Shown piece after piece: positions 38,198 to 46,931 of a stretch of 64,000 bases of DNA (position 1 is its first letter; each line of letters starts with the position of its first letter). The notes below the pieces were generated by a model. That model was not told where the DNA came from. It did no database searches and worked only from the letters and a program-made list of their open reading frames with translations. Position numbers and translations under genes: made by a program. This DNA is from a beta proteobacterium L13 (GTDB lineage Bacteria; Pseudomonadota; Gammaproteobacteria; Burkholderiales; Chromobacteriaceae), in the NCBI GenBank assembly GCA_000335715.1, contig AMYZ01000003.1, positions 1-64,000 of the forward strand. The letters are read 5' to 3'.

Positions 38198-38926
38198 CTA
38201 TACGCTGTAATCGCCCCATACCGTCTGGATGGCACCGACTGCCGCCAGTGCTGCCGTTTCGGTGCGCAGGATGCGCGGCCCCAGTTTCAGCGGCGTCCAG
38301 CCTGCGCTAATGGCCTGCTGCTCTTCGGCGCCAGACAGCCCGCCTTCCGGCCCGGCCATCAGCCACGCCTGCTGCGGCGCCCGGGCGATGTCCACCAGCT
38401 TTTGCGTACCCAGCGGCGACAGTAGCAAGTGGGCGTCGGCCGCTGGCAGGCTGGCCAGCCATTGTTTCAGCGTCAGGATGGGGCGCACCTCGGGTACGGT
38501 GTTGCGCCCGCTTTGCTCGCAGGCGGCAATCACGATCTCCTGCCAGCGCTGCACACGCTTGTCGGCGCGGTCACCGGCCAGCTTCACGATGCTGCGCTCG
38601 GTGGCCAGCGGCTGGAAGGCGCTCACGCCCATTTCCACGCCTTTTTGCAGCGTGAACTCCATGCGGTCGCCGCTGGAAATCGCCTGCGCCAGCCCCAGCC
38701 ATACCGGCGATTCGCGGCTGGTGTCGTGAAATGCATCAATCGTGCAGCTAACGTCGCGTTTGGCGATATCGGTCAGCGTTGCCTGGTACTCGCCGCCACG
38801 GCCGTTAAACAGCGTGATGCTGTCACCGGCGCGCAGGCGCAATACCTGCACATGGCGCACCACCGTATCCGGCAGCGCCAGGGTTTGCCCGGCAGCCAGA
38901 GCAATATCTATAAAAAACCTTGGCAT
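38198..38926 (-). CDS. rsmE: 16S rRNA (uracil1498-N3)-methyltransferase
   Basis: Methylates U1498 in the decoding region of 16S rRNA, using S-adenosylmethionine. The 242-residue protein has the N-terminal PUA-like domain (MPRFFIDIALAAGQTLALPD) and the SPOUT knot: LAQAISSGDRMEFTLQKGVE, ERSIVKL, AGPEGGLSGAEEQQA and LGPRILRTETAALAA. The start at 38926 is the family start; the frame is open further upstream. Single-gene unit, divergent from the inositol-monophosphatase-family gene. Confidence 0.96.
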   Translation of the reverse strand: MPRFFIDIALAAGQTLALPDTVVRHVQVLRLRAGDSITLFNGRGGEYQATLTDIAKRDVSCTIDAFHDTSRESPVWLGLAQAISSGDRMEFTLQKGVEMGVSAFQPLATERSIVKLAGDRADKRVQRWQEIVIAACEQSGRNTVPEVRPILTLKQWLASLPAADAHLLLSPLGTQKLVDIARAPQQAWLMAGPEGGLSGAEEQQAISAGWTPLKLGPRILRTETAALAAVGAIQTVWGDYSV

Positions 38927-39041
38927 GGTGTGTTGATCGTTCGTGTTGATAACGGTATTTTGCTTGGTTTGCTGCACGTGCAACAACATAAACATTACAC
39001 GGTGGTAAGCGGGCCTGCCCGCAGCGCGAGAGGAGAGATGG

Positions 39042-39833
39042 ATGCAAGTGGTCGATCAGGTAATACAGGTCGTACGCGACGTGGCCCGTTACGAGGTCAT
39101 GCCGCGCTTTTTGCGCGTGGGCAAGACGCGCAAAGAGGACGGCTCGCTGTTTACCGAAGCCGATCTGGCCTGCCAGCAGGTACTGCAGCAGCGGCTGCCT
39201 GCCATCCTGCCCTACCCGGTGCTGGGCGAAGAAATGACCATGGCCGAGCAGGACGCCCTGTGGGCGGCCAACCAGGCCGGCCTGTGGGTAGTCGACCCCA
39301 TCGACGGCACCACCAACTTTGTGAACGGCCTGCCCTACTTTGCCGTGTCGGTGGCCTTGATGATCAACGGCGTCAGCGAGCTGGGCGTGATCTACAACCC
39401 GGTGTCCGACGAAATGTTCTACGCCCGCCGCGGCTGCGGTGCCTACCTGAACGGCCAGCGCCTGCCGCTGAAAACCGTGGCCAACAGCATGGGCGACGCC
39501 ATCGCTGCTGTCGAAATCAAATACCTGCGCTCCGGCAAGCTGGCGGCGCGCATGGGCAGCGTGGCGCCGTTCGGCAGCCAGCGCAGCATGGGTTCCAGCA
39601 CGCTGGACTGGTGCTTCCTGGCCGCCGGGCGCTACGACATCTACCTGCACGGCGGCCAGCGCCTGTGGGACTACGCCGCCGGCGCGGTGATCCTGGAAGA
39701 AGCCGGCGGGCGCATCGCCAGCCTCAACACCGACGACTACTGGGCCGACACCATCTGGAAGCGCTCCGCCATCGCCGCGCTGACCCCCGAGCTGTTTGCG
39801 CAGTGGCACAAGTGGGTGCGCGCCAACCAGTAA
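39042..39833 (+). CDS. Inositol monophosphatase family protein
   Basis: A Mg2+- or Li+-sensitive sugar-phosphate phosphatase fold of 263 residues. Motifs: GEEMT for the first metal Glu, WVVDPIDGTTNFVNGLPYFA with the metal Asp residues, and WDYAAGAVILEEAGG near the C-terminus. Substrate could be inositol phosphate, histidinol phosphate or PAP-like compounds; the sequence does not decide. AGAGGAGAGATGG precedes the ATG at 39042. Followed by an inverted-motif terminator. Confidence 0.88.
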   Translation: MQVVDQVIQVVRDVARYEVMPRFLRVGKTRKEDGSLFTEADLACQQVLQQRLPAILPYPVLGEEMTMAEQDALWAANQAGLWVVDPIDGTTNFVNGLPYFAVSVALMINGVSELGVIYNPVSDEMFYARRGCGAYLNGQRLPLKTVANSMGDAIAAVEIKYLRSGKLAARMGSVAPFGSQRSMGSSTLDWCFLAAGRYDIYLHGGQRLWDYAAGAVILEEAGGRIASLNTDDYWADTIWKRSAIAALTPELFAQWHKWVRANQ

Positions 39834-39855
39834 GCAGCCCTTGTTAAAAAAAGCT

Positions 39856-39883
39856 GCGGCCAACCTTGGGCAAGGTTGGCCGC
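39856..39883. terminator. Bidirectional terminator made of two GCGGCCAACC motifs
   Basis: GCGGCCAACCTT and its complement form a perfect 12-bp stem with a GGGC loop. TTTGTTTT follows on the plus strand and TTTTTTT on the minus strand. It separates the phosphatase-family gene from the convergent EamA gene. This is the clearest case of the motif serving as a terminator. Confidence 0.9.
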
Positions 39884-39902
39884 TTTGTTTTGTGTGCAGT
39901 GC

Positions 39903-40793
39903 CTAACGCCCCAGTAGCAGCGCGGTGCCGGCCACGCTGATGGCGGCACCCAGCCAGCCCAGCAGCGGCGGCGCCTGGCGGGTAACCGCCCACAGCATGG
40001 GCAGGATCAGTACCGGGCTTAGCGCCGACAGCATGCCCACGGTGGCCACGTTGCCGCCTTGCAGCGCTACCATGATCAGCGTCATGCCCAGGCCCAGCGC
40101 TACCACACCGTTTAGCGCCAGCTGCGCCAGCATGCGCGGCGTGGGCGGGTTGGCCATGCGCGCCAGGCGGCTGCCACTGGCCCACAGCAGCCAGTTGGCC
40201 GCACAGCCTATCGCCATGCGTAGCGCGCTGGCGGTGAGCGGGTCCAGCCCGCTGGCCATGGCCGGTTTGGCAAAGAAGGTGCCGCACGCCTGGCACAGCG
40301 CGGCGGCCAGGCCCAGTGCCACGCCGGCTTTCAGGCCGTGGCTTTGTTCCCAGTGGTGGGTGCTGCCGTCGCGGCGGCCAAACGCTACCGCTACCAGCAC
40401 GCCGCCAAACACCAGCACGCTGCCTGCCAGTGCCTGCAGGCTGAGCGCCTCGCCCAGCAGCAGCACGCCCAGCGCCACCGAAAACACCGAGTGGGTGGCA
40501 AACAGCAGGCCGGTGCGGCGCGGGCCCAGCCGGTTCATGGCGGCAAACATCAGCGCATCGCCCAGAAAAATGCCGAATAGCGCCGACAGCGTCAGCGGTA
40601 GCAGCGCCGCGGTGTGCAGCGTGGCCCAGCCGCCCAGCGCCAGGCTGGCAGCGCCCAACAGTACGGTGAGGAAGCTTAGCCGCAGTCGGCTGAAGGCAAA
40701 CGGCCCGAAGTGGCGCGCCGGGGTGGCGCCGATGAGGCCGCCGGCGGCCCAGCAGGTGGCGGCGCCGACGGCGGCCAGGTCGTACAGCAGCAT
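39903..40793 (-). CDS. EamA/DMT-family transporter
   Basis: A ten-helix inner-membrane exporter of 296 residues with two EamA repeats; LFATHSVFSVALGVLLLGEA and LSALSPVLILPMLWAV are typical repeat ends. Its ATG shares a base with the marR stop (TGATG), so it is co-transcribed with and probably controlled by that regulator. Substrate unknown. Confidence 0.88.
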   Translation of the reverse strand: MLLYDLAAVGAATCWAAGGLIGATPARHFGPFAFSRLRLSFLTVLLGAASLALGGWATLHTAALLPLTLSALFGIFLGDALMFAAMNRLGPRRTGLLFATHSVFSVALGVLLLGEALSLQALAGSVLVFGGVLVAVAFGRRDGSTHHWEQSHGLKAGVALGLAAALCQACGTFFAKPAMASGLDPLTASALRMAIGCAANWLLWASGSRLARMANPPTPRMLAQLALNGVVALGLGMTLIMVALQGGNVATVGMLSALSPVLILPMLWAVTRQAPPLLGWLGAAISVAGTALLLGR

Positions 40794-41314
40794 CAGCGCC
40801 CCGCTTTCGCTGCCGGTTCCAGCGTGGCCAGCAGCGCGCTCATCGACGCGTCCAGCGCGTCCAGCTGCGCGGCGTCCAGCGGTGCCAGGATGCGCGCCAT
40901 ATTATCCACATGCGCGCCGACTACCTCGTTGACCAGATCCAGCCCCTGCGGCGTGAGCTGTACCAGCAGGCTGCGCGCGTCGTCGGGGTTGGGCAGGCGG
41001 CACACCAGGCCGCGCTCTGCCAGCAGCTGCAGCTGGCGCGTCATGGTGCCGGACGACAGCATCAGGCTGGAAAACAGCGTGGTGGGCGCCAGGCAGTACG
41101 GCGCGCCGCTGCGCCGCAGCGTGGCCAGCACGTCGAATTCCCAGTTGCTGATGCCGTACTGGCCAAAGGTATCGTTCAGCCGTTTTTGCAGCTGGATGCT
41201 GCAGCGGCCCAGCCGGCCGATGATGGCCATGTGGCGGGTGTCGAGGTCGGGGCGTTCGCGCTGCCACTGCGCGCGGATGGCGTCCACGGCGTCGGGGGTG
41301 TTCGGGGTATCCAT
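40793..41314 (-). CDS. MarR-family transcriptional regulator
   Basis: A dimeric winged-helix regulator of 173 residues: GISNWEFDVLATLRRSGAPY, then the recognition region SSLMLSSGTMTRQLQLLAER and the wing GLVCRLPNPDDARSLLVQLT. It lies between two EamA transporters, one coupled downstream and one divergent. Two similar palindromes in the divergent gap are likely its operators. Inducer unknown. Confidence 0.9.
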   Translation of the reverse strand: MDTPNTPDAVDAIRAQWQRERPDLDTRHMAIIGRLGRCSIQLQKRLNDTFGQYGISNWEFDVLATLRRSGAPYCLAPTTLFSSLMLSSGTMTRQLQLLAERGLVCRLPNPDDARSLLVQLTPQGLDLVNEVVGAHVDNMARILAPLDAAQLDALDASMSALLATLEPAAKAGR

Positions 41315-41346
41315 GCCGGCTCCTGATAGCTCGGATTCAAGATAAA

Positions 41347-41403
41347 TATCTTGAGTTGAAGATAAATTATCGATACGATGATTATATCTTGAATTGGAGA
41401 TAT
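41347..41403. promoter_or_regulatory. Two candidate MarR operators
   Basis: TATCTTGAGTTGAAGATA (41347-41364, arms TATCTT/AAGATA) and ATATCTTGAATTGGAGATAT (41384-41403, arms ATATCT/AGATAT) share the core ATCTTGAnTTGnAGAT. They lie 20 bases apart in the gap between marR and the divergent EamA gene. The second contains the GGAG ribosome binding site of the EamA gene, so a bound dimer would block its transcription. Confidence 0.7.
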
Positions 41404-41407
41404 CTTC

Positions 41408-42289
41408 GTGACGACTGCTTCCCGCCTGTGGCGCGACACCTTGTTAACCGCCGTGGTGCCGCTGATCTGGGGTTCCACTTACCTGGTGACCACACAGTGG
41501 TTGCCGCCCGGCCTGCCGTTCAGCGCCGGCGTGCTGCGCGTGCTGCCAGCCGGCCTGCTGCTGCTGTTGTGGACGCGCCACCTGCCGCAACAGCAGGAAT
41601 GGCCGCGTTTGCTGCTGCTGTCGCTGCTGAATATCGGTGCCTTCCAGGCGCTGTTGTTCATGGCGGCTTACCGTTTGCCTGGTGGTATCGCCGCCGTGCT
41701 GGGCGCGATCCAGCCGCTGCTGATGATGGGCTTGCTGTGGCTGCTGGAGCGGCAAACCCCACGGCCGCTGGTGTTGCTGGCGGCGTGTACGGGTCTGGCT
41801 GGTATGGCGGTGCTGCTGAATGCCGGCAACGCGCAGTGGGATACGCTGGGCGTGTTGGCGGCGGCTGGTGGCGCCATCGTGATGGCGCTGGGCATGTACC
41901 TGGCGCGGCGCTGGGGTAGCAGCCTGCCACTGTTGGCGCTAACCGGCTGGCAGCTAACGCTGGGCGGGCTGATGCTGCTGCCGGCGGCGCTGTGGCTGGA
42001 CCCGCCGATGCCGGCGCTGTCGGCGGCCAACGTGGCGGGCTATGCCTACCTGTCGCTGGTGGGCGCATTGCTGGCCTACGGCTTGTGGTTTCGCGGCCTG
42101 CGCCTGCTGCCGCCGGTGGCGGTGTCGGCGCTGGGCCTGCTCAGCCCGGTGGCGGCGGTCATCCTGGGCTGGGTGGCGCTGGGGCAAAGCCTGCACGGCT
42201 GGACCCTGGCCGGCATGGCTACCGTACTGCTGAGTGTGCTGTGCGTGCAGCTGGCCAGCAGCCGGCGCCCTGCGCGCACGCCGGCTTAG
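41408..42289 (+). CDS. EamA/DMT-family transporter
   Basis: A ten-helix exporter of 293 residues with two EamA repeats (VPLIWGSTYLVTTQWLPPGL at the start, AALLAYGLWFRGLRLLPPVA late, typical YdcZ/YedA-like ends). It starts with GTG at 41408, eight bases after GGAG within the second MarR operator. Divergent from marR. Likely derepressed with the other EamA gene by the same signal. Confidence 0.88.
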   Translation: MTTASRLWRDTLLTAVVPLIWGSTYLVTTQWLPPGLPFSAGVLRVLPAGLLLLLWTRHLPQQQEWPRLLLLSLLNIGAFQALLFMAAYRLPGGIAAVLGAIQPLLMMGLLWLLERQTPRPLVLLAACTGLAGMAVLLNAGNAQWDTLGVLAAAGGAIVMALGMYLARRWGSSLPLLALTGWQLTLGGLMLLPAALWLDPPMPALSAANVAGYAYLSLVGALLAYGLWFRGLRLLPPVAVSALGLLSPVAAVILGWVALGQSLHGWTLAGMATVLLSVLCVQLASSRRPARTPA

Positions 42290-42294
42290 CCGCA

Positions 42295-42663
42295 TCAATC
42301 GCGCTGGCACACGCGGATCAGGTGCCCATCCGGGTCGGCCAGCACAAAGGTCTGGCCGTAGGGTTCTTCGCGTAGCGGGGTGACGATGTGCAGGCTGCTG
42401 TCCTGCTGCCAGCGTGCGTACAGCGCCGCCACCGCGCTGCCGCCCGGCAGCATGATGCCGATCTCGCCACGCGGTGCGGCGTGCTGGTCTGGCGTGGTGC
42501 CGGACCACAGCGCAAACAGCGCGTCGCCGCTGCCGGCAAAGGCTACGTATTGCGGGCTGGTGAAAACCGGGTTGGCCGCAAACAGCCGCTGGTAGAAGGC
42601 GGTGGCACGGGCGATGTCGCTGACGTAGATCAGCTGCAGGTTGGCAACGATGGCGGTAGGCAT
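42295..42663 (-). CDS. VOC (glyoxalase/bleomycin-resistance) superfamily protein
   Basis: A small metalloenzyme-fold protein of 122 residues with two paired beta-alpha-beta-beta-beta units: LQLIYVSDIARATAFYQRLF opens the first, and GQTFVLADPDGHLIRVCQRD closes the second. The metal Glu/His pattern is only partly visible. Function may be detoxification or antibiotic binding; not decidable. Convergent with the EamA gene, five bases between stops. Confidence 0.85.
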   Translation of the reverse strand: MPTAIVANLQLIYVSDIARATAFYQRLFAANPVFTSPQYVAFAGSGDALFALWSGTTPDQHAAPRGEIGIMLPGGSAVAALYARWQQDSSLHIVTPLREEPYGQTFVLADPDGHLIRVCQRD

Positions 42664-42723
42664 GGCGGGTTTCCTCTGTAGTGTGAAACCACAGCCTACG
42701 CGCGCCCTGCTGCCAGCCTGTTG

Positions 42724-43407
42724 TCAGTAGCTATCCGTTTTTGTCGGCTTGCTGCCATGCGGTGCGTCGTCCAGCAGCGTGATTTCCACCCGCTCCTTGC
42801 CGCGGCCCACGTTCTTGCGTTTCAGCGCGATGCGGCCAACCTCGCCGCTGTGGCGCAGGTGGGTGCCGCCGCACGGCACGCGGGCGATGCCGGGCAGCTC
42901 CCAGTAGCGGCGGCCGCTGTCGGCGTCGGAAAAGGCGCTGGTAATGGCCAGCTTGGCCGCAATCAGCGCGTCGATGCGCGCCTGCAAGGCGGGTAGGTGC
43001 GGGGTGATGGCTTGTGGCAGCGCAAAGTCGATGCGCGCCTTGTGCTCGGCGATATGGGCGCCGATTTTTTCCACGTCCGGCAGGGTCTGGTAGATGGTTT
43101 CCAGCACCAGCTCGGCGGCAAAGTGCAGCCGCATCAGCCGGTAGCGCCGTGGCCAGTCCAGCTGCAGCGTCACTGCCGCGCCGGGCTGCAGGCCGTGTTG
43201 CGGTGGCAGCATGTAGACGATGTCCTGCCCCTGCTTGCGCGCCGCCAGCACCGGCCAACCGGCTATGCTGCCGTGGTCGCTTTCCTGGCCGCCGCTTTCG
43301 GCGTACAGGATGGTGGCCACCAACGTCACCTCATCGCCCGCTACGCTGGCTACCGTGGTGTCCAGTGTGCACAGGTAGGGGTCGTCCCAGAATACCTTGT
43401 GGGTCAT
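42724..43407 (-). CDS. AlaX-type alanyl-tRNA editing protein
   Basis: A free-standing editing domain that removes wrongly attached amino acids (Ser or Gly) from tRNA-Ala. The 227-residue protein shows YAESGGQESDHGSI from the AlaRS-like beta barrel, the zinc histidine region RLMRLHFAAELVLETIY and the C-terminal zinc motif PCGGTHLRHSGEVG. The ATG at 43407 overlaps the stop of the GNAT gene by four bases; the open frame further upstream is GNAT read out of frame. Last gene of an operon with two acetyltransferases. Confidence 0.88.
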   Translation of the reverse strand: MTHKVFWDDPYLCTLDTTVASVAGDEVTLVATILYAESGGQESDHGSIAGWPVLAARKQGQDIVYMLPPQHGLQPGAAVTLQLDWPRRYRLMRLHFAAELVLETIYQTLPDVEKIGAHIAEHKARIDFALPQAITPHLPALQARIDALIAAKLAITSAFSDADSGRRYWELPGIARVPCGGTHLRHSGEVGRIALKRKNVGRGKERVEITLLDDAPHGSKPTKTDSY

Positions 43408-44279
43408 GCCTGGCCCCGCTCTGCGGCCAACCTTTGGTAAATGGCCGGTTCTACTTTTTCCATGATGCGTTCCGGCTTGCCCAGCGCGCCAAAGCCGAAC
43501 TGCGCGTACAGGCCGTGGGCGTCGGCGGTGGCCAGCATGAAGCGGCGCAGGTTTTGCAGGCGCGGGTGCAGCTGGATGTAGCGCATCAGCGCCTTGGCGA
43601 TGCCCTGGCCACGCGCGCTGTCTACCACGAATACGTCGGCCAGGTAGCCGAAGGTGGCGTAATCGGTAATCACGCGGGCAAAGGCCAGCTGCTGGCCATC
43701 GGCGTTGTAGCCGCCGATGACCAGCGAGCCCTGCAGCGAGGCTTCGAAGATGTCGCGCGGCAGGCCGGCGGCCCAGTACGACTCGCGGCTCAGGTACTGG
43801 TACACCAGCTCGCGGTCCAGCCGGGCGCAGTCTGTACTGAAGACGATGCCTGGCTGCGGCCCCTGCAGGCGTAGCCAGCGGTGGCCAGCGGCGTCGACGC
43901 CCTCGCCTGCCGGCTGCCAGCCTTGTTGCCGGTAAAACGCCAGCGCGCGCGGGTTGGCCGCAAAGCACTTCAGCGAGGGGGTGGCGGTAAAGCGCAGGGC
44001 GGCGGCCTGCAGCAGGGCCTGGCCTATGCCCTGGCCTTGTGCGACCGGTGCCACGTACAGGTGGTGCAGGAAGTTTTCTTTTTCGTACACCCCGGCAAAG
44101 CCCAGCACCTGGCCGTGCTCGTCTTGCGCTACCAGCAGGCTTTCGTCGGCGGTATCGCGGGCAAAGTCGCCCAGCTGCATGGCTTGGCCATCCAGCCAGG
44201 GAAAGCAGCTGCGGCGCGTGTCCAGGTAGAGCTGCGCCAGCGCGGCGTGCTGGTGCGGGGCGTAAGGCAGGATGATCAT
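43404..44279 (-). CDS. Tandem GNAT acetyltransferase
   Basis: A 291-residue protein with two GNAT domains. The first (about 1-150) contains HHLYVAPVAQGQGIGQALLQ; the second (about 150-285) contains DVFVVDSARGQGIAKALMRY, both intact acetyl-CoA motifs. GGAG lies five bases before the ATG at 44279. It overlaps the upstream acetyltransferase gene and the downstream AlaX gene by four bases each. Substrates unknown. Confidence 0.85.
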   Translation of the reverse strand: MIILPYAPHQHAALAQLYLDTRRSCFPWLDGQAMQLGDFARDTADESLLVAQDEHGQVLGFAGVYEKENFLHHLYVAPVAQGQGIGQALLQAAALRFTATPSLKCFAANPRALAFYRQQGWQPAGEGVDAAGHRWLRLQGPQPGIVFSTDCARLDRELVYQYLSRESYWAAGLPRDIFEASLQGSLVIGGYNADGQQLAFARVITDYATFGYLADVFVVDSARGQGIAKALMRYIQLHPRLQNLRRFMLATADAHGLYAQFGFGALGKPERIMEKVEPAIYQRLAAERGQA

Positions 44280-45568
44280 GCGGGCTCCTTGTGGCGCGGC
44301 CACCAGCACAGCGAGGCTTCGCGGCTGGCACTGACGAAACCCAGCTTACGATACAGATCGATGGCGTGGTAGTGGGCATCGGCCACGATCACCAGGCGCG
44401 GCACCCGCGCCAGTCCCCATTCGGCCAATGCGCTGATCAGGCTGCTGGCCAGCCCCAGGCGCCGTGCCGCAGGTGCGGTGGCCACCATCTGGAAGCGCCC
44501 CAGCGCCTGCCAGGTAAACAGGCCGGCGCTGGCTTGCAGCTGCGATCCGGCAAATACGCCCCACACATGGCCGTGGCCGCTGTTGTCCAGTTGCTGGTAG
44601 CGCTGCTGCAGGCCGCCCAGAAAGCGGCGATAGCTTGCCTCATCGTGGCCGGGGTCGCGGCTGGCAGCCAGTAGTGTGGCCCATTGCTGCCAGTCGTCTT
44701 CGCTGGCCAGCGGCCGCAGCGTGTAGCCTGCTGGAAGCAGGGTTGGCCGCAGGCTGTCGCGGGTCAGCAGCAGGGCAATGGTTTCCATGTATTGGTAGCC
44801 GGCGTCCAGCCACGGCTGGTAACGCGCAGCGCAGTCTTCGTCTTCCATCGCCCACAGCAGGGTGCGGTGCTGTACGCCGGCATGACTGGCGAAGGCGGCG
44901 TCGAAGCGGGCTTCCCATCCTTCGCGCTGCAGTGGTGCCTGGTCGGGCAGCAGCAGGTTGCCAAAGTAAAAATCGGGCTGCGCCGGGGTGGCCAGCTGCC
45001 AGTAGCCGGCATGACGGTTCAGCCGGGCTTGTTCGCCCAGCAGCTTGCGCTCGCTCAGTACGCCCGGCATATCCAGTGCCAGCGCCAGGATGTGGCGGTC
45101 GCCTTCCTGGCGGCTGGACACAAAGCCCAGGCTGGTGGCCAGCCGCTGCGCCGGCAGGTTGGCCGCATGGGTGTCGGCTTCCACACGGTGCAGGCCCAGC
45201 GGGTTGAAACCGGCATGCAGCAGCGCGCTACCGGCTTCGCGGGCGTAGCCCTGGCCCCAGTAAGCCTGGCCCAGCTCGATGCCGAACTGCGCCTCGCCAG
45301 CCAGGCTGGTGTAGCGCAGGCCCACCGAGCCGACGAGCGTGCCGCCATCGGCCAGGGTAATGGCCAGCTGCCACGCCCGGCGCGGTGTGGCCTGCTGCTG
45401 GGCGATGAATTGTTGCAGCAACGCATCGCTAAAATCGGGGCTTAGCTGGTGTGTGGCGTAGTGTTGCCCGAAGGCGCTGCCCAGGCGCAGCTGGCGGTAG
45501 GCGGCCTGGTCGCTGGTGCAAAAGTCGCGCAGCTGCAGGCGTGGTGTCACAAGTGGCAGGGTCAGCAT
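44276..45568 (-). CDS. Two-domain GNAT acetyltransferase (RimL-like plus second GNAT)
   Basis: A 430-residue protein. The N-terminal part is RimJ/RimL-like (VTPRLQLRDFCTSDQAAYRQ, GIELGQAYWGQGYAREAG, HRVEADTHAANLPAQRLATS). The C-terminal part is another GNAT domain with motif A at FQMVATAPAARRLGLASSLI. The start is the ATG at 45568; AAGG lies about 12 bases upstream. A small upstream gene runs seven bases into it, and its stop overlaps the next gene by four bases. Confidence 0.82.
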   Translation of the reverse strand: MLTLPLVTPRLQLRDFCTSDQAAYRQLRLGSAFGQHYATHQLSPDFSDALLQQFIAQQQATPRRAWQLAITLADGGTLVGSVGLRYTSLAGEAQFGIELGQAYWGQGYAREAGSALLHAGFNPLGLHRVEADTHAANLPAQRLATSLGFVSSRQEGDRHILALALDMPGVLSERKLLGEQARLNRHAGYWQLATPAQPDFYFGNLLLPDQAPLQREGWEARFDAAFASHAGVQHRTLLWAMEDEDCAARYQPWLDAGYQYMETIALLLTRDSLRPTLLPAGYTLRPLASEDDWQQWATLLAASRDPGHDEASYRRFLGGLQQRYQQLDNSGHGHVWGVFAGSQLQASAGLFTWQALGRFQMVATAPAARRLGLASSLISALAEWGLARVPRLVIVADAHYHAIDLYRKLGFVSASREASLCWWPRHKEPA

Positions 45569-45768
45569 CGGTGTGGGCCTTTCTCCATTAACCAGCGTTG
45601 AACATAGTGCTGGTGCGAGTCGGGTAGCGCGGGGCGGTGGCTTGGCTGCATCAGGCTGGAAGCCTGGCTGCACAGGGTGTGCCACAGGCTATGGTGGTGT
45701 TGCGGTGGGAGCTCGTCGGCGAGCACGTCGCGCGCGAGATGGCGCGACAGGATAAAGAGCGATGCCAT
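45562..45768 (-). CDS. Small hypothetical protein leading the GNAT-AlaX operon
   Basis: A possible 68-residue protein (MASLFILSRHLARDVLADEL at the start) rich in His, Ser and Gln. AAGGA lies about nine bases before the ATG at 45768, and its stop overlaps the next gene's start by seven bases, which suggests translational coupling. No family recognised. It could be a real small protein or a leader peptide. Bases 45769-46022 hold only a hairpin after rarD. Confidence 0.45.
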   Translation of the reverse strand: MASLFILSRHLARDVLADELPPQHHHSLWHTLCSQASSLMQPSHRPALPDSHQHYVQRWLMEKGPHRC

Positions 45769-45969
45769 GATGGCGTTTCCTTGAAAGAGCGTGGCCCGGT
45801 GCATGCAGCACGGTGTAGGCCGGTATGAATAAAGAACGAATGCCATCCGCGTGGCGGAGGACAGCGGCATTGTGGTGATGTGGCGTGGCGGCGTCAATGG
45901 CCGAAGGGGCAGACCGTGGCCAGCCCGCGGTGCGGGTGCGGGTTTATTGCCACGGGGCAGCGTGAAAGA

Positions 45970-45999
45970 ACAAGGGCAAGCCATGCGGCTTGCCCTTGT
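45970..45999 (-). terminator. rarD: Hairpin terminator downstream of rarD
   Basis: ACAAGGGCAAGCC pairs with GGCTTGCCCTTGT around a four-base loop, 24 bases past the rarD stop; T-rich sequence follows on the minus strand. The arms match those of the hairpin after hutH. Confidence 0.7.
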
Positions 46000-46022
46000 G
46001 GTGTTGCGGCCAACGTCTGGCC

Positions 46023-46931
46023 CTAGGCGGCAGCGGCGCGCCGTGCTTTCAGGTAGCCCAGCAGGCCGTGGCCGGAGTACAGCGCCAGCGCCGCCCAGAT
46101 CAGGCCGAAGCCGATGGCGCGGCTGCTGCCGAACGGCTCGTGGTACAGCCACACGCCCAGCAGCAGCTGGATGGTGGGGCCCAGGTACTGGATCAGCCCC
46201 ACCGTGGCCAGCTTCAGGCGGCGCGCGCCACTGGCAAACAGCAGCAGTGGGATGGCGGTGACCACGCCGGCACCCATCAGCAGCGCGTCGGTGGCCAGGC
46301 CCAACTGGCCGAAGGCGCCATCGCCGCGCACGGCAAACCACAGCAGCGCGGCCAGCGCCAGCGGCAGCATCAGGAAGGTTTCCAGCGCCAGCCCTTCCAG
46401 CGACGGCAGCGGCGCTTTTTTACGCAGCAGGCCGTATACGCCGAAGGTGGCCGCCAGGCTCAGCGCCACCCACGGCAGCGTGCCCACCGATAACGTGAGC
46501 CACGCCACGCCCAGCGTGGCCAGGCCGATGGCGATGCCCTGGGTGCGTGTCAGGCGTTCGCCCAGAAACAGCCGCCCCAGCAGCACGTTGACCAGCGGGT
46601 TGATGAAGTAACCCAGGCTGGCTTCCACCACGCGGTTTTCGTTTACCGCCCAGATGTAGATCAGCCAGTTGAACGACAGCAGCAGCGACGACAGCGCAAA
46701 CACCCGCAGGCGGGCGCCGTCGCGCAGGCTGTCGCCCAGCCAGCGCCAGTTGCGCTGCACCAGCAGCAAAAGGGCGACGAACAGCGCCGACCACACAATG
46801 CGGTGACACAAAATTTGCAGCGCCGGCACCGCGTGCAGCGGCTTCCAGTACAGCGGGAACAGGCCCCAGATAAAGAACGCGCCGGTGGCGTACAGCACGC
46901 CTTTACCGGTTTCGTTGGGTGCAGATGACAT
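46023..46931 (-). CDS. rarD: RarD-type EamA transporter
   Basis: A ten-helix inner-membrane protein of 302 residues of the RarD group, linked to chloramphenicol sensitivity in Pseudomonas. Typical RarD stretches: GAFFIWGLFPLYWKPLHAVP, CHRIVWSALFVALLL, NWLIYIWAVNENRVVEASLG, YFINPLVNVLLGRLFLGERL and IQYLGPTIQLLLGVWLYHEP. The start is the ATG at 46931. Single-gene unit. The 416 bases upstream to the next gene contain only a regulatory palindrome and promoter DNA. Confidence 0.93.
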   Translation of the reverse strand: MSSAPNETGKGVLYATGAFFIWGLFPLYWKPLHAVPALQILCHRIVWSALFVALLLLVQRNWRWLGDSLRDGARLRVFALSSLLLSFNWLIYIWAVNENRVVEASLGYFINPLVNVLLGRLFLGERLTRTQGIAIGLATLGVAWLTLSVGTLPWVALSLAATFGVYGLLRKKAPLPSLEGLALETFLMLPLALAALLWFAVRGDGAFGQLGLATDALLMGAGVVTAIPLLLFASGARRLKLATVGLIQYLGPTIQLLLGVWLYHEPFGSSRAIGFGLIWAALALYSGHGLLGYLKARRAAAA

